Part shown: in pieces, positions 1-13,900 of the stretch
Layout: each line of letters begins with the position of its first letter
How positions within the stretch are numbered: position 1 is the first letter of the stretch
Origin: Rallus limicola
Lineage: Eukaryota; Chordata; Aves; Gruiformes; Rallidae
DNA: 64,000 nt
NCBI GenBank assembly: GCA_022605955.1
Contig: JAKCOZ010000008.1
Span: forward strand, 18,719,583 to 18,783,582
Direction of reading: 5' to 3'
Notes under the pieces: model-generated
Seen by the model: only the letters and a program-made list of their open reading frames with translations
Told to the model about the DNA's origin: nothing
The model's database searches: none
Position numbers and translations under genes: made by a program

Positions 1-1813
1 CTTTATTCCTCCTTAATTTTTCAGTTACAGAGATGGTTTGGCAGACCAGACTATAAATGTTTGGGTAATGCCTTTAGTGTAAACTTTTGGTCAGGTTTAT
101 TTTGCTTTGTTGTGGCTTCTTCGTTGCAGTTTGGAAATACCTGAGAATTCTGCTTAAGAATCAACCAAGTATTCACTAGCCTTTTAAATACAACACAGAC
201 AGTAGTCAGGATAAATGGGCAAGCTGTATAAGGAAACACTACTGTTGAGAAAAATAAAAATACACAGGGCTCAGTTCTCCCTTGCACCACAGCCATGTTT
301 TCTGAGAACAGCCCCAAGGCTAAAGGGGAAGAATCTACTGTACAAACACACTGCGCTGCAAACATCCACAATCATGTACAGATCATGCCATAAGTTCATA
401 CTCAGCTTTGCTACAAACTGATTTTCTAGTGTGAGCAAGTCCCTGAGCAAGTGTGTTATATGCATGTCAGAATCCATCATGAACATGGGGGAGCAGATTC
501 CATACATCCAATAAAAGAAGAAAGGAAGGCATGTTTATTGTATCTCAGAGCAGTGTGGTTTGGGCACAACAGTTTTTCAGAGACCAAGAAAAACATATTT
601 AAATGTTTTGTATCCACAAATCCTCCCCTCCTCTCCCCCCTGCCCCCGCCAGACTAGGAGTGTGTGGTAAAAAACATGAAGTACAAGAAAGATGACTTGA
701 AACTGAGAGAGGAAGGGGAGCATAAAGAAGCATCCTTCCATTGACAGCTACAATTTTTCAGCTACATGGTAGCTCCCCTCTGTTTCCCGTTTGTCATTTG
801 GAAGCACTGAACTATAGTTATCATGTGCAAGGCAAGGAAATTGCTCACTTTGTTTTTCACAGCATCAACCTGTATCAACTACTGGTGTCAAGAGCAGTTG
901 CGAATGATTTCCTGTGAGGGACAACCTACTTGAATAGAACAACTCAATTTTGCAATCTTCTTGAAGTAATTTACCAAGCTCCGTTTAACAGGAAGTTTTT
1001 CACTGCATGCTACTGGTTGTTGGGAGCTCTCTTGAAGTGCAACAGGCAGAGAATGAACAGAAACACATGTCTCACCAGAACACCCAGGACTTACCCAGGT
1101 TCAGGAAAAATTAATTCCGGGTCTGAACTGGAGCCTGCCTTTTGGGCAGTCCTGGCTTAAAGCAGGTAACCAAATATCTGTAGACACTGACTTTATTGGA
1201 TTTATGTCATCAATGTCTAAAGCACCTACTGTGCAGAAGTGGATGCATGAGTTCCATGCAGGTATGTTTTCTTCTACACCCTGCAGGAAGCACAGCCACA
1301 TGTGGGGTTTTTCAGCATGGGTATTTACTTGTTCTTTGTCATCTATAGAGCTGGGTAGGCAATTAGCAACAGAAAGTGGATTTCAAAGGAACAGTAACTG
1401 TTCACGAGACAGAGGTTACATTTTATAAAACTTTCTTTGGTTAGATTTCTCTTTACCACAGTGAGGTTTTTCATCACAAAACAAGTTGTTCTTCAGAGAA
1501 GCCACGCTGCACACTGACCCACAAAATGGGAAAGGCAGTTTCAGGCCTCTGTAAATTGTGTAGCAGGCTCTCAAGCAAAGCATTGTTCTGATCACAGTAG
1601 GCATAATTTCAAATCTTTAAAATAAACATGGATTTTTTTTTTTTTCAGCTGTGTCATACATTTTCATACATATACTGAGTAACAATCTTTAAAAGACATA
1701 TATGGTGTTTGTTACCACTGAGCCACAGGATACTAGAACATTACAAATGTGTGTTCCCAAATTAATGTTTCAAGAAACAATCCACAAAAGATTCATCAAG
1801 CAAAAATGGGTAC
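1..1813 (-). other. ABCB11 intron, partial
   Basis: The next ABCB11 exon would encode a segment starting near IFLSVIVGALNLGN; I could not find it on the minus strand here. The stretch therefore appears to be intron running off the left edge. I see no other gene in it. Confidence 0.7.
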
Positions 1814-1988
1814 CTGCAAAAGAGTGCCAGGTGAATACTCTTCTTCTTCCAGCACAAGTTTAGAGCCATACCAAAAGGCTAATGCATAACACAGGAAAAT
1901 TATAAGCCACATGTACCCAGTGAATAATCCCATTATTACTCCTTTCCGAATTCCCCAGTGCTGAGCAAACACCAGATTCTTATCATAT
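1814..1988 (-). CDS. ABCB11: ABCB11 coding exon 9 (TM5-TM6 start)
   Basis: 175 nt encoding [16 protein letters not shown], the transmembrane stretch [14 protein letters not shown] and EYSPGTLLQ. The acceptor is TTTCTACAG and the donor CAG|GTACCC. This is the last ABCB11 exon in the window; codon 361 ends here. Confidence 0.95.
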
Positions 1989-4900
1989 CTGTAGAAAGAG
2001 AGAAAAGTTAAAGGGGATTAAATTAATTTGATAGAAAATTTAAAATGAGCAAAGACCAACAAGATGAGGCTTCAATGACTGGCTCTGCTGCAGTTAACAG
2101 GGAGTCTACTGTGGGAGACCTCTGCTGGAACCAGCAATACGTCCAGGTTGTTAAATCCTTGTAAAGCACAATAAAAGCCACACTCACTGCAGATTCCCCA
2201 CCACAGGGTTTGGGGTTTTAGCAGTGTGACATAGGATTTGAGGATTTGTCCAATGCTCCAGTGCATATCCTCCAACTGTGTTACATTTTAAACAAAGAGA
2301 AATCTGCAGGTTAACATCATCAAATCATTATGTCTACGTCCTGCTGGAACTAGTTCTTTTAATCAGCTTGAAAGTACCCAGAGTTTTCAGATGTGTTGCA
2401 CCAGTGATACATCAGACAATGTCATATATGATCCTACAAGTGGGAATGACATGAAGATAGTATTGGTGATGTTCCATTTCACTGAATGTCAGGATTACAA
2501 AACGGGTTTTGCATATGCAGTGTTATTTGAAACAGATTTCTGTAACATACATGCAAACAATTCTCAAAGCTAACAGCTGTTTATTGTTGCAGAATTTAGA
2601 GACCAATAGCCATGACTCAGAAGTGCATTATCACAGTGTTACCTTGCCACAGAAAAAAAGCAATCAGAGACCTCACAATTTATCCGAACAAACCTTTCAA
2701 CTTCTTTCTTCTCCCCACCAAAAGCAGCCACTGTTCGGATGGATGAGAGCACTTCATCAGCCACAGCTCCAGCTTTTGCATAAGCCTTTAGTTCTCGGCC
2801 TGTTAGTTTTGCCACAGCCTACAAAAGCATAAGAAGTGCTGGTTACACCTGAACTATAGGTTCAGGTGACAGTAGTAAGCAGTGCTGGCTGTCACACTGC
2901 ACTGTTTGCTCTGCATGCTCCTCTACTCCAAGCAGGCTTTTATTAGGCACACTGGAAGACTTCTATCTTTCTTTCTCATGAAATACCCTACCCCAGCCAT
3001 CTATCAGCCACTTTTGGAGACAGGAAACCAGGCTAGATTGACCTTGGGTCTGTTTCTTTATAGTAAACAAAAACTTGGGCTGGAAAGGCTTGGTGGGTAT
3101 GTGAAAGAAAAGAAATGGGCACAGAAGTAACAATGGAAAAGTGGAGGGAATTACAAATGTAAAGGGAAATCAGTCCAGGAAAAAAAAAAAAAGCAAATTA
3201 AGGAAAGAGGCATTTCAGGGTTAATTTAGTTTCATGCCATGATTCTGCTCTCCCTCTTCACACCGAATCATTATTGATGTCATCTACATGAAGCCAGTAC
3301 AAGATGATAAAGATGAGCAGGAAGACGAGAAATTAGTCAGAGTTACATGAGAGGTTTGATAGCAAAATGATAGCAAACTGTTCCTGACACAGAGGAGGAA
3401 GGGCTGACGCCAACCAAAGAGTGCAGAAGAGGAGCAGGAACTGCCCAGACCTGCTGGGTTTGGGAGAAGAGGCAAGAAGGCAGAGGATCTTGCAGTTTCC
3501 ATCTTCACTGTCCTTCCTCTGTTTATTGTTGCAGAATTTAGAGACCAATAGCTATGACTCAGAAGTGCATTATCACAGTGTTACATTGTCACAGAAAAAA
3601 AGAAATCAGAGACCTCACAATTTATCCGAACAAACCTTTCAACTTCTTTCTTCCTTCCTCTGGAAGGACAGGGAATTTATTGACAGGGAGTTTTTAGGGA
3701 ACAGGTGGAGAAGCAGAAATGGAAGAACTAGGAGAGGACATAGCAGCTCCCAGGAGTGGAGACAGCTTAAGTTTGAGCAGTGGTTTTCAACTATTTTACA
3801 CCTCCAAAACACGATCATCTCCAAAAGCCCATAATCTACACTGAGAGGTCAAGTCCCATGTCAAGTAACAATCTAAACCAGCTGTGTAGTAGTTGAGAGA
3901 ATGTGTAGGCCAGGTTGTGATCTCAGCACCACAGGTCCATCCACAGGACCCAGTAGAAGGTATGTGTGCAATCCCATCTTAGAAGCAGGGAATCAGAATA
4001 AGCAAAATGGGAGCAAAGCCCACTCCATTCCCCTTGCCCCTCCTCACCCATGGTGCTGCTGTGGCCATAATCTGACTCTTTTGACTTTAAAGGGGTATAA
4101 CAGCCTTCTCCACCAATCCTTGCAGTTCTATGGCATGACCTTCTTTACTCATCACGCCTCAAGATGAACCTCTCCCAATTAACTTACCAAGCCATATATA
4201 GCTGCTCCAACCCCAAGCAGGGGGCTGACTGCAATGATAACCAAGGTCAGTTTCCAGCCACTGACAAATCCCAGTAGGAATCCACACACAAAGGTAGTTA
4301 AACGCTGAATAAAGATTGCTACTTGGTCAGCAATAGCATCATTAATTTTGTTAACATCACTGGGGGAAAGAAAGCATACAAAAATCAACAGATGGTTGGT
4401 GAGAATATCTTTCATTTATGTTGCAAGTCTTGGCCGCATTTGGATTAGTTGCATTCCCTTGAAGTGGGCCCTTCTGGACAGGTATTTTTTCCCATTGTCA
4501 ACCCTTCCAAAGACCTTGGGCTACAGTGAGAAAAACTGGTGCCTCTGCAATGGCAAGTGGTTTTTATGTGTGAATACTGCAAAGAAGATACTGTATATTC
4601 CCAGGAAAAGTCATCCCTCAAGCAGACTCATTCACTAGCTGGTTCCTACTACTGATTCAAAGGAGGGGCCAGAGAGACCATAGCAGGATGCAGCTATCTA
4701 TCTGACAATGGAAAAACAGTCTGGCTGATACGGCATTCCTCCCATTGTGGGGCACTAAGAATGTACCTCACTGCCCTGCTGAGGGGGTCGGAAAGGGGAG
4801 GAGGGCTGTAAGTCTCTTCTAGTTCCACCTTCCACCACCTCCTGGTTCCTCTCCTCACCATATAGGGTAGTTTGTTCTCTAAACGAGACGCATATGGTGA

Positions 4901-7900
4901 AAAAACTGAGGGCTGCTTTACTGCTGAAAGCAGCAGCAAAACATGACTACTCTATCACAGGGGGGACAGTGGTGCAGCAGTTAACATCTCTCATGCACTG
5001 CCAACAGAAAACAGTCATCATACTTCTGCCACTCTTACCTCAACCCTGAGATGAGAACAACTGGGAACTGCCAAATAAATAGGAGCAAGGGGTATTAAGG
5101 TTTAAAGTGCAAAGTTTCTAGCTCATTGATATGTTTAGTGAAATTACAGTCTCCTACTGAAAAATTTAAGCGTTGGGTTGAAGAATATTTCTTCTGGATA
5201 ATGTTTTTTTGCAGTCAGGAAGCTTTTGTAGGCGCAGGACAATGTTTTTTGAAAAAAACCAAAATGAAACTAAAATTCACACAAAAAAACCCAAACCCAA
5301 ACCAAAACCAGGGAAGTAGGTACTATTTGACAAATACACTCTCAGTTCCTTTTTTGTTTTCCAAAGAAATTCTTCCCAGTGACTTACACCTGGCATTTGT
5401 TCTTCATAAAAAGAACACTATAGGAAGCCACTGAGTAGAGGCAAATAAAATCCCCTTAAAGTATGAAAAAGATCTTCTGTAGATGTGACTACTATTATGC
5501 AGCACGACTAAGAACAGGGAGCCATCTAGAGTCGGTATATTCACCTCACAACTGCCTTCAGCCCCTAAACAGGAACCACTAAGAAAAGAAGCAAGCCTTT
5601 AACTCCACTATTCTCAGGGCTAAATGGTTATTCAGGATAAGGAGGTTCCTTCATCTACCCTGATTCGCTTTCTAAAGGTAAGTACTTTTACCTTCTTTGG
5701 CAGAAGATGAAGCAAGGGTCACTCTTCCCTTACAAAAGCCAACAAAAGCAAAGTGTGTCCCTAATGTAATTTTTCTTTCTGGAAAATGAGAGAGGGTTTA
5801 AACCCACATCTCCAGCCTCAGGGGAGTATGCAGTGGCAGCCAAATTACAGATTACTCTCAAAGAACTGGGCACAGAAGAAGGGAAGGATAGGACAAGCTG
5901 TCAAAAAACAACTCCACCCAAAAATTGAACAGAAAATCCCCCCCATTTACTAACAGACAAGGCACAAAAGGGAAATAATTGCGGTTTAACAGTTATGGCA
6001 GTCAGTTCAAAGACTGGGGGGAGGATAATCAGCCTGGCTCCCACTCACAAAAACATAGCTGTGTTTTATATTAGCAGCTATTTCTCAAATGCCTTGTTAT
6101 CATCACTCTTTTGTGTTTGGAAGCAAGTTGAAAATGTTCTCTGTAACATGTTTCTTTCTAGAATACTTACTCAGAAATGCGGGTGTTCAGTTCCCCTACA
6201 GACGTACAGTCAAACCAGCCTATATCCATCCGCATTACTTTCCTGAAATAAGCTTTCCTGATTTTTTCTATCTGACGAGCTGCAGCCATAACCCAAAAGC
6301 AGATCTGGGGAGAGCAGAATGGGGCTGATAAATTGCAGTAAACAGTCTTTCTACTCCCAACAAATAAGAAAAAGCAATTTGGCTACTGATGAAATTACTA
6401 TTCAGGTAAAATATATTCTAGCTACATGGAGATAATAGTTTTTTTAATGCCTCTGATCTTTAAATAATCCAACACATTTTACAAAGCCTCTGGATCAAGC
6501 ATTTGTCTCAGTTCTGATAGGCTGAGAGATGTTTGTTAAATTATTTGTGCTGTTATGTGAATGTCATACAAACAAAATCTTCCATCTATAGCTGTAAGTA
6601 ATATAAGGATGGCAGCCATCCTACCTCAGCAAAACTCTGGGATAGTTTTCAAAGGAAAATGACAAGTCATTTTCTGTGATTATAAAATATTGCTACAAAA
6701 GCAGTGGACCATTTAGCAGATTTTGCAGGAACCATCCAAGCTTGTGGTTTATTTTAGTAATAAGGATAGAACCATTATTAGAGAATATGTAGGGTGTGAT
6801 TCTTTTCCAACATCAGTTTTACACTAGTGTTAGTCTGCAATATCTCCATAAGAGAAACACAGGGCTTATCACAGTTGAGGTGCCTACTGGGAACCTGCAT
6901 GCCCTTCAGCTGTTACTTCATGAGGGCATGTGGATTCCAGAGTAACCACACGTGAGCAAGTACTGTGGTGAATTCATGTCACTACATGAAAAGTACCCTT
7001 GTACAAAAGTATACATGAACCATCCATGGAGATCTCTGATTACCAGAGCTAAACTATTTCAGACAACAGAATGAGAACTAAAAGTCTCTGCTCAAATGGG
7101 CAGCTGACTAAGCAGTTAATGGGAACATAACTGTTATAAAATTAATTATTTAGTGATATAAAGTTTAAAATCAAAATATGGAACAAAATACTGACTTGGA
7201 GATATCCTAAGAGAAGCACAGCACAACCAATTCCTCCATAGTACCCTGCAAACTTGGTCATTTCTTGTTCAATGTCCAGCAGCCTGAAAAAAAGAAGGAT
7301 TAAAAAAAAAAAAGATTTAGCAATACCAGTTTAAGTTTCTCATGTATTTCTAATCTGGTGTCTCTTCAAGTTAGAGTCATACCAGCTGGCAAGTCAGCTT
7401 GTTTTGCTAACAGAGGCATTGTTTCCCAATACTGACGCTATCACTGGCAGCTGCTGGTTTGCTTGCCCTGCCTGTTGCACAGGAGTGGGGTGCTGGTTGG
7501 TACAGGGAAACACTCTTCCATCCAGGAGCAGCCCTGCAGTCTCTGAGAAACCCCACCAGACTGCTTGCTCCAAACAGCACAGATGTGGGGGCATTCAGGG
7601 AAGAGCTGACTGACCAGCTGCCATTATACCAACTTAAAACACTCAGATGCAAACAGTGTTTTACAGAAAGAAATGGTAGCTGCTAAAGTAAATTCAAGTA
7701 TTTACCATAAGCCTTCTGATCTGAAATAATAATTTCTTTTAGCTCAAGTGGGAGTATTAAATTACTCTTAATATCAGTGTAGGGCATTGGGTTTCTGCTA
7801 CTGCATTTAGATTACATTGAAATGGGCATTCCAGGTTATTACCAGTTATGCTGTTAGACAAATTTTTTTAAAAAAAAGATGCTGCAGACAGCAAACTTTA

Positions 7901-10900
7901 TTCTGTTTACCCAGAATTTGTACACTAAATTTTAACCCAAAAAGGAACACTGTGCACCTGACCTGATCTCTTGCAAAAAAATAATCCTGTAAACAACTCA
8001 GGTGCTTGATACAGATAGCCAGTACTATTTTTAATGCTTTAACGTATCCTGCCTGGTGCGTAATTGCTGCTTCAGAGGAGCAGAGTTCTGTAGCAAATCC
8101 TGTATTCTATCGGCCAACTCCCATCTCTGAGGCTGGCTTGGACAGCCTGGAGCAAACAGATTGGCTCCGGTCACCTACATCTAGGAATGTGAATCACTTC
8201 CCACATGATCTGAATTTCAGAGACCTTTAGACAAGTAACTTTTAATTCTAATTAAATATCTAATTAAATGTGACTCAGAGATTAGAAAACTTTTAGAATG
8301 ATGAACTGAAAAATGACCCTTAGGAAAGGTTACAGGTTCAAATCTGGCTTTGACAGATAGCTGTATCTGAATGAATCATCCAGACTCCATTTATTATAGT
8401 TAATGGAAAGATACAGGCACCCCTACAGGCCAGATCATCTGACCTGCCCTAGACATCTCCTGTAACTAAGATGAATTGTGTCCCAAAAGCGCTCCTTTCT
8501 CTTCAATGACTAAAGTTCGGCACATTTGCTCAGAAGTCAGCAGGCACCTATAGGTAGCTAAGTCCTAACCAGAATTACCAGAAGTCATTATTACCTACAG
8601 TGTCATCAGAGGAAACAGATTAATGTACTGAGACGTGTAGGAGATATATTTGTTACCAGAACAATTATCATCAAAGAATACCCTTGCTGAAGTCTTTAGA
8701 TGGAACACCAAAATGACTTTCTCTTCTTCTAGCTCAGAAACAGGATTCTGCAATAAGAACCATGCCCATTTTCTGCCTTATGAATAGAAAATATAAGGCT
8801 TAAAGTCTGAAGTGGACTTTCATTAGCTATACATTCTCTGACAAGCCACAACAACAGAGGAAAAGAAACAAATACATCTACTACTTACCCACATCTTATT
8901 GTGGCGTTCTTTTCATTCTGGTGAATAGTACCGTTAATCCACACTATGGTGTTATTTACACATTCCTTGTTTGGGTCTTTGAGCTCTTGCATTTCAATGT
9001 CATATTCGATAAAGGTGTCTGCCATTGCACCAAACACAAGCAACACAGCTGGCTGGGCTGCTCCATGAACAACAGCACAGAGACTACCAACAACCATCAT
9101 TAAAATTTCCATAGATGAAGAAAATCGAAACTAAAAAGACAGGAAAATAAATACAGTCTCTGCTGAGAGGCAGTATTCATGCTGGTTGTATACTGACAAA
9201 TCAGATACAAAATCATGGTCTTTACATTTCAGAATTATCTTAAATACAGTAAGACGACAGATCTCTCTCTCCAATCTAATCTAATTGCACCTGTGCTTAC
9301 AGCCTCAAAAGTTATGATGAGCTCCCTTGTAGTTGACAGCAGAATCTGACCATCTGAATGAATATATTATCATACAACATTAATAGCTCAATATCACTCC
9401 ACATTACCATCATTCTAGAAACTAGCTAAAAGATTAATAGTAATTATAACTCATCTATATAGTCTGCTTTGCAGATTTCCTGTGGGGACAGAGAGAGGGA
9501 AGGGAGGAAAAAGCCCTAGGGTATTATGCAAATCCTCTGAATAGAGTTAGCCAATTTAGCAAAAGTCTGAGGTGCTGTGGTAGAAAGCCACTAATATTCT
9601 AAAATCTGTTGGCTGAGCCAGGTAACTGTCCATTGGATCAATCTGGGAGAAATGAATAGAAATATCACAATAGCATCCAGTAAAAGAAGGATTGTGCTAA
9701 GACATACTACTTTACATTTGCCATGTGCCAAGAGCATGCACACATGTAGCTGGTGATTCAGCTAAGATACAGCAACTTAAGTGACCTTTGTCATGATTGT
9801 GTGGAGTCCAATTCTCAGGTTGAAGTCATACATAAATAATGTAGATCAAATCATTCATATAGAAGTTTAGTATCAAATGCTATATATTTTGAAATATGTG
9901 TTTAAAGAGGAGACATACAGCCTGTTGAAGAACCTGTCCAGGTTCTGCAAGTGCTATAATGTGGTCCTCCCACAAAAAAACATCAGAAGAAACTGTAGCA
10001 CTATCTTTGCAAACCTTGCTCAGAAATAGTCCAGGGATTCCTTAGGTTAAAAAAAAACTAACCCAAAACCACACAGAAAATGCAGAGATATGTAATATCT
10101 AATCTCTCAACACATCTGATGAAAACATACAGCATTTAAACAACCACACTTTAGGAGTTAAATATCTGTTTAAAATAGGCTACAGAATTCAAACCTCCCC
10201 GCTTGGTAGCATAGACCTCTGTCTGCAGGGACAGACTGTTCTCTCCACCCAGTAACAGTACCTAGCTGCATGGATGGAACTGCAGTAGCCCAGTACTACA
10301 GTCAGGACTATAGTAGTTTAGACACATTGCAGGATAACTGCCTAGACTACATGCAAAACAGAAGTAATAAAACCTCTCAGCTGCACGCTGCTGGGTTGGA
10401 CATCTCTATACTACAATAATTTTAAAATTTAGATGCATCCTATGGGATTCCAAGGCCCATCAAAGGCTAGACATTCCCAAGTTTCTATAATTATAAAATC
10501 TAATACCATGGAGCAATTTCAAGGTAACTAAAATGTCTACCAAATATCACATAGCAATTTTTTTGGCAGAAATAAGAATGAACATCTAGATCCCTGCTGT
10601 GCATCTTAACTCTTCCCCATATCTACCTGTAGGTTCAACATACACCATTTAATAGACAATGATGACACAAATATCAATAATCAATACCAAGCTGACAAAA
10701 TGACAAAGGGTTCTATTAAATTCCCATTGACTTTAATGGCAGGATTTCATGCCAAATAGTAAAATCCTTAAAAGTTTGGCTTAGTCACAGCTATTCCCCA
10801 AAACAACCATATAGATTATTGTCAGTTACTGTGCAGTGCAATATACATAAAATATTTATAGCCATTGTTCTCATTACCAGCTGAAAGAAGCCAACACGAA

Positions 10901-13900
10901 TATCATTTTTCTTCTTTTCTGATGACCTTCAAGAACAGAAAACAAAACATTATAAACTTGTTTTTCAGTACATATTTTCTTCTATATGCCAAGATAGTAC
11001 AAAGAATTGAACTTAACTCACTCATCACTTTTCTTCTCTATAAAAGGTTCTTCATACGTATAGAAATTCCTAGCAAAAAGGATAAGATTTTACATTAATT
11101 CTTTCATTCTCATGAAATTCCATTGAGACATTTTGCCCAGAATTTTAAGAGACAAGACGTTTCTTTCAGATTTCTTTGGAACCAGTGATTTGATGCCTCT
11201 TTTACATTTTAGACAGGGTCTAGAACACAGGTTTGATTAAAATGATCTGAAGGTTAATGCTTTATTTCAAAGGCAGCTTTTCAAAACACTGTTACTATAA
11301 TGTGGATTGTGGGTTCCTGGAGGTCGATTAGAGAAAAAGCTACCATCAAAATTGTTGGCTAGTCCTCTCTTTCAGACAGAGAAAGGTCCTGCTTCTAATT
11401 CCCCTTACCTGCATGTTTCCATGCCCATAGTGGTAGTATGGTAGTAGTCTGTTACCCTACCACACAGGTTTTTTTCAGTGCTCACAGTTTGTGTTGCTAT
11501 TCTGTATGATGTTAAAAATCTAAAGGACTAGTTACACCATTATGGATAGGATCCATACTATAGCAAGTAATCATTAGCTGTGCCCATTCAGTGATGAATG
11601 AATTGGGATTTTAAATTTGAGCTTGGGGTTTTTTTAATGAAACAAATTCAAGCTATATTTGTCAAGAACAGTTTTCAGAAACCAGATCTTATAAAGTCTG
11701 AAAGAACCTTAATATTTGTAGTAGGTAGGACCATATGTGTCACATGTGAAAGTCCAACAGAAGTTGGGTTTCAAGATATGTGTGAGGGCTGTGGTAGACT
11801 TTGAACTCTGGGCTGGTGCTCTCCGAGATGGGCAACCTGACAAAGGTAAGAATTAAGAAATGCACTTGTTTCCTCATTCTAGGTATAGTTCTCAGACTGT
11901 GTCAGAAAGAGCAGGCACAAATTACAGCACCCATTAGGATGTCCAGTCTGCTAGAGAGTTGTCCCAAGACCTAGGAAGAGGGAGATTTTTAACCCCATTA
12001 AAATCTCAAACTATAACTGAAGGTCAGGGTCTTTAACTCATTTCAGCTTTTAACTCTCTGGAAGTCTAAGTTTAAATCTTAATATCTGAGTTCAAGTGAT
12101 GTGAGCTAATTGCTTTTAAATTATCACAATTAAGTTTTAAGATAAATTAATCAAGATTGATTAAAAATCTTGAAAAAACTCATTTCTCAAACTAAAAGCA
12201 CTGAAGAAAGATAAATTTGAATATCAAAACCATTTTCAGAAAAAAGACCATATTTTACTACCATTATTCTTTGTTTTTAGGACTGTCTTGGTCTACCTGT
12301 GTCAACTGCATCAAATTACACAGTTCAACTCCTACAGAACAGCATTTCATTAAATACCATAAATTCTATAAATGTGCCACCAATCCAATAACATTAACTT
12401 CTCTAGAAAGAGAATTCCTAGAAATATTGATTGTTCTGAGTGTGTACATGACTTACTCTGCTTTCTTGAAGCCATTACCTGTTAGGGAAAATAAATGCAC
12501 AGTCTCGTTAATAATTAATTGTTAAAGTACATAATCTTCTGCAGACATTTGACACACAAACCCTAGAATCCCACAGGACCTGATCATTCCCGAGTTACAG
12601 CCATGTTATTCCCACTCATACATAAACTGACATGGGTCCAAAAACTACTTGGTAAGTTTTTATCTGTATATACCTGCTTTCTCTTGAAGAAGTAGTCTTA
12701 AATTTTCAATTCCCCAGATGACAAAATGTTTTTGGCTAAATGCATTGTTCAGGACTATGGACAAAAATCAACTTGTTTTCATCACAAATTGTTTGCTAGT
12801 ATTCAAGTAGTTCTCTCAGACACTGTCTCATCAAGGAATACCACTCTACTGGCAGTCCATGCATGCTCCATGGAAGGAGAAGTGGTATGTCTTCAGTTGT
12901 GCATTCCAAAAACTTAAAGACTGTGAATCCCATGGAAAAGGGGCAGTTGTGCCCTTGGACAGCAAATTGAACTTGTCACACTGATGTCTATTCTTGGGGT
13001 ACTCTCTAAGGAACCATAGTTTAGAGAAATAAAACTGTACTACAAGATAAAGTTATGCTGTAGGGCAACCCTTTAGTCCCCAGAACAGGTCTGAATTTAG
13101 CTCCCTTTCAAGAAATACTGTCAAAGACATGATACCTAAAGCATAGCTTGTGTTTGCTGTGCCAAAAGAAGTATCATCCTAAGGGCTGACATAGAAAATT
13201 TTTGCTCTACATCACTTGAGATGACAATGAATAAAGAGCTACTTCTATGTATACAACACAATCTGAATAAACTACAGGGCACTGGGCATATGCACCTTGA
13301 TCATTTATGATGCACCTGGCAACTCAGCATCAGGTTCAGAACCATGGCAGCTCTTCGAGCAGTGATTTCCTTCACATCTAGTGACACAACACTGAGCATG
13401 CACGGGCCAGTCTCACAGAGCAAACGCAGAGGAACATCACAATTCACAGAGGGTGCGAAGAAGTCACTGCAACCATGAATTTTGTCTCCATCATTTTCCT
13501 ACCCAGCAGAAGAAGGCTTTCTACTGTCTCTGGGGTTTTGCATTTTCCAAGGGAAAGGTGTTAGATGGAAGCAGTCTGACTTTAAGACTAAGGGAGCACA
13601 TCTCCTTTGTGGGGTTAACAAGATAACTTTATTTGGCTTTAGCTAACAATTATTCTACTGGGTTTTTGTGCTCTATTACTCAGAGCAGTTACTCAGGGAT
13701 GGTAAAAAAAAATAAAAATCAGTAAGGGCATATGTCTCTCCCAGGAATCTCAGACATTTTCCAGGAAGGTTTTAATTTGTATAATTATTATTATAAAGAA
13801 TCATTTGGTGATAGAAAAAAAGCTGGTTGTGAAGGAAAAAGAAACATCTGTTTGCAGTTTTATGAAGTTTGGCAGCTGGAAAAAGCTGTAATGGTTTGAA

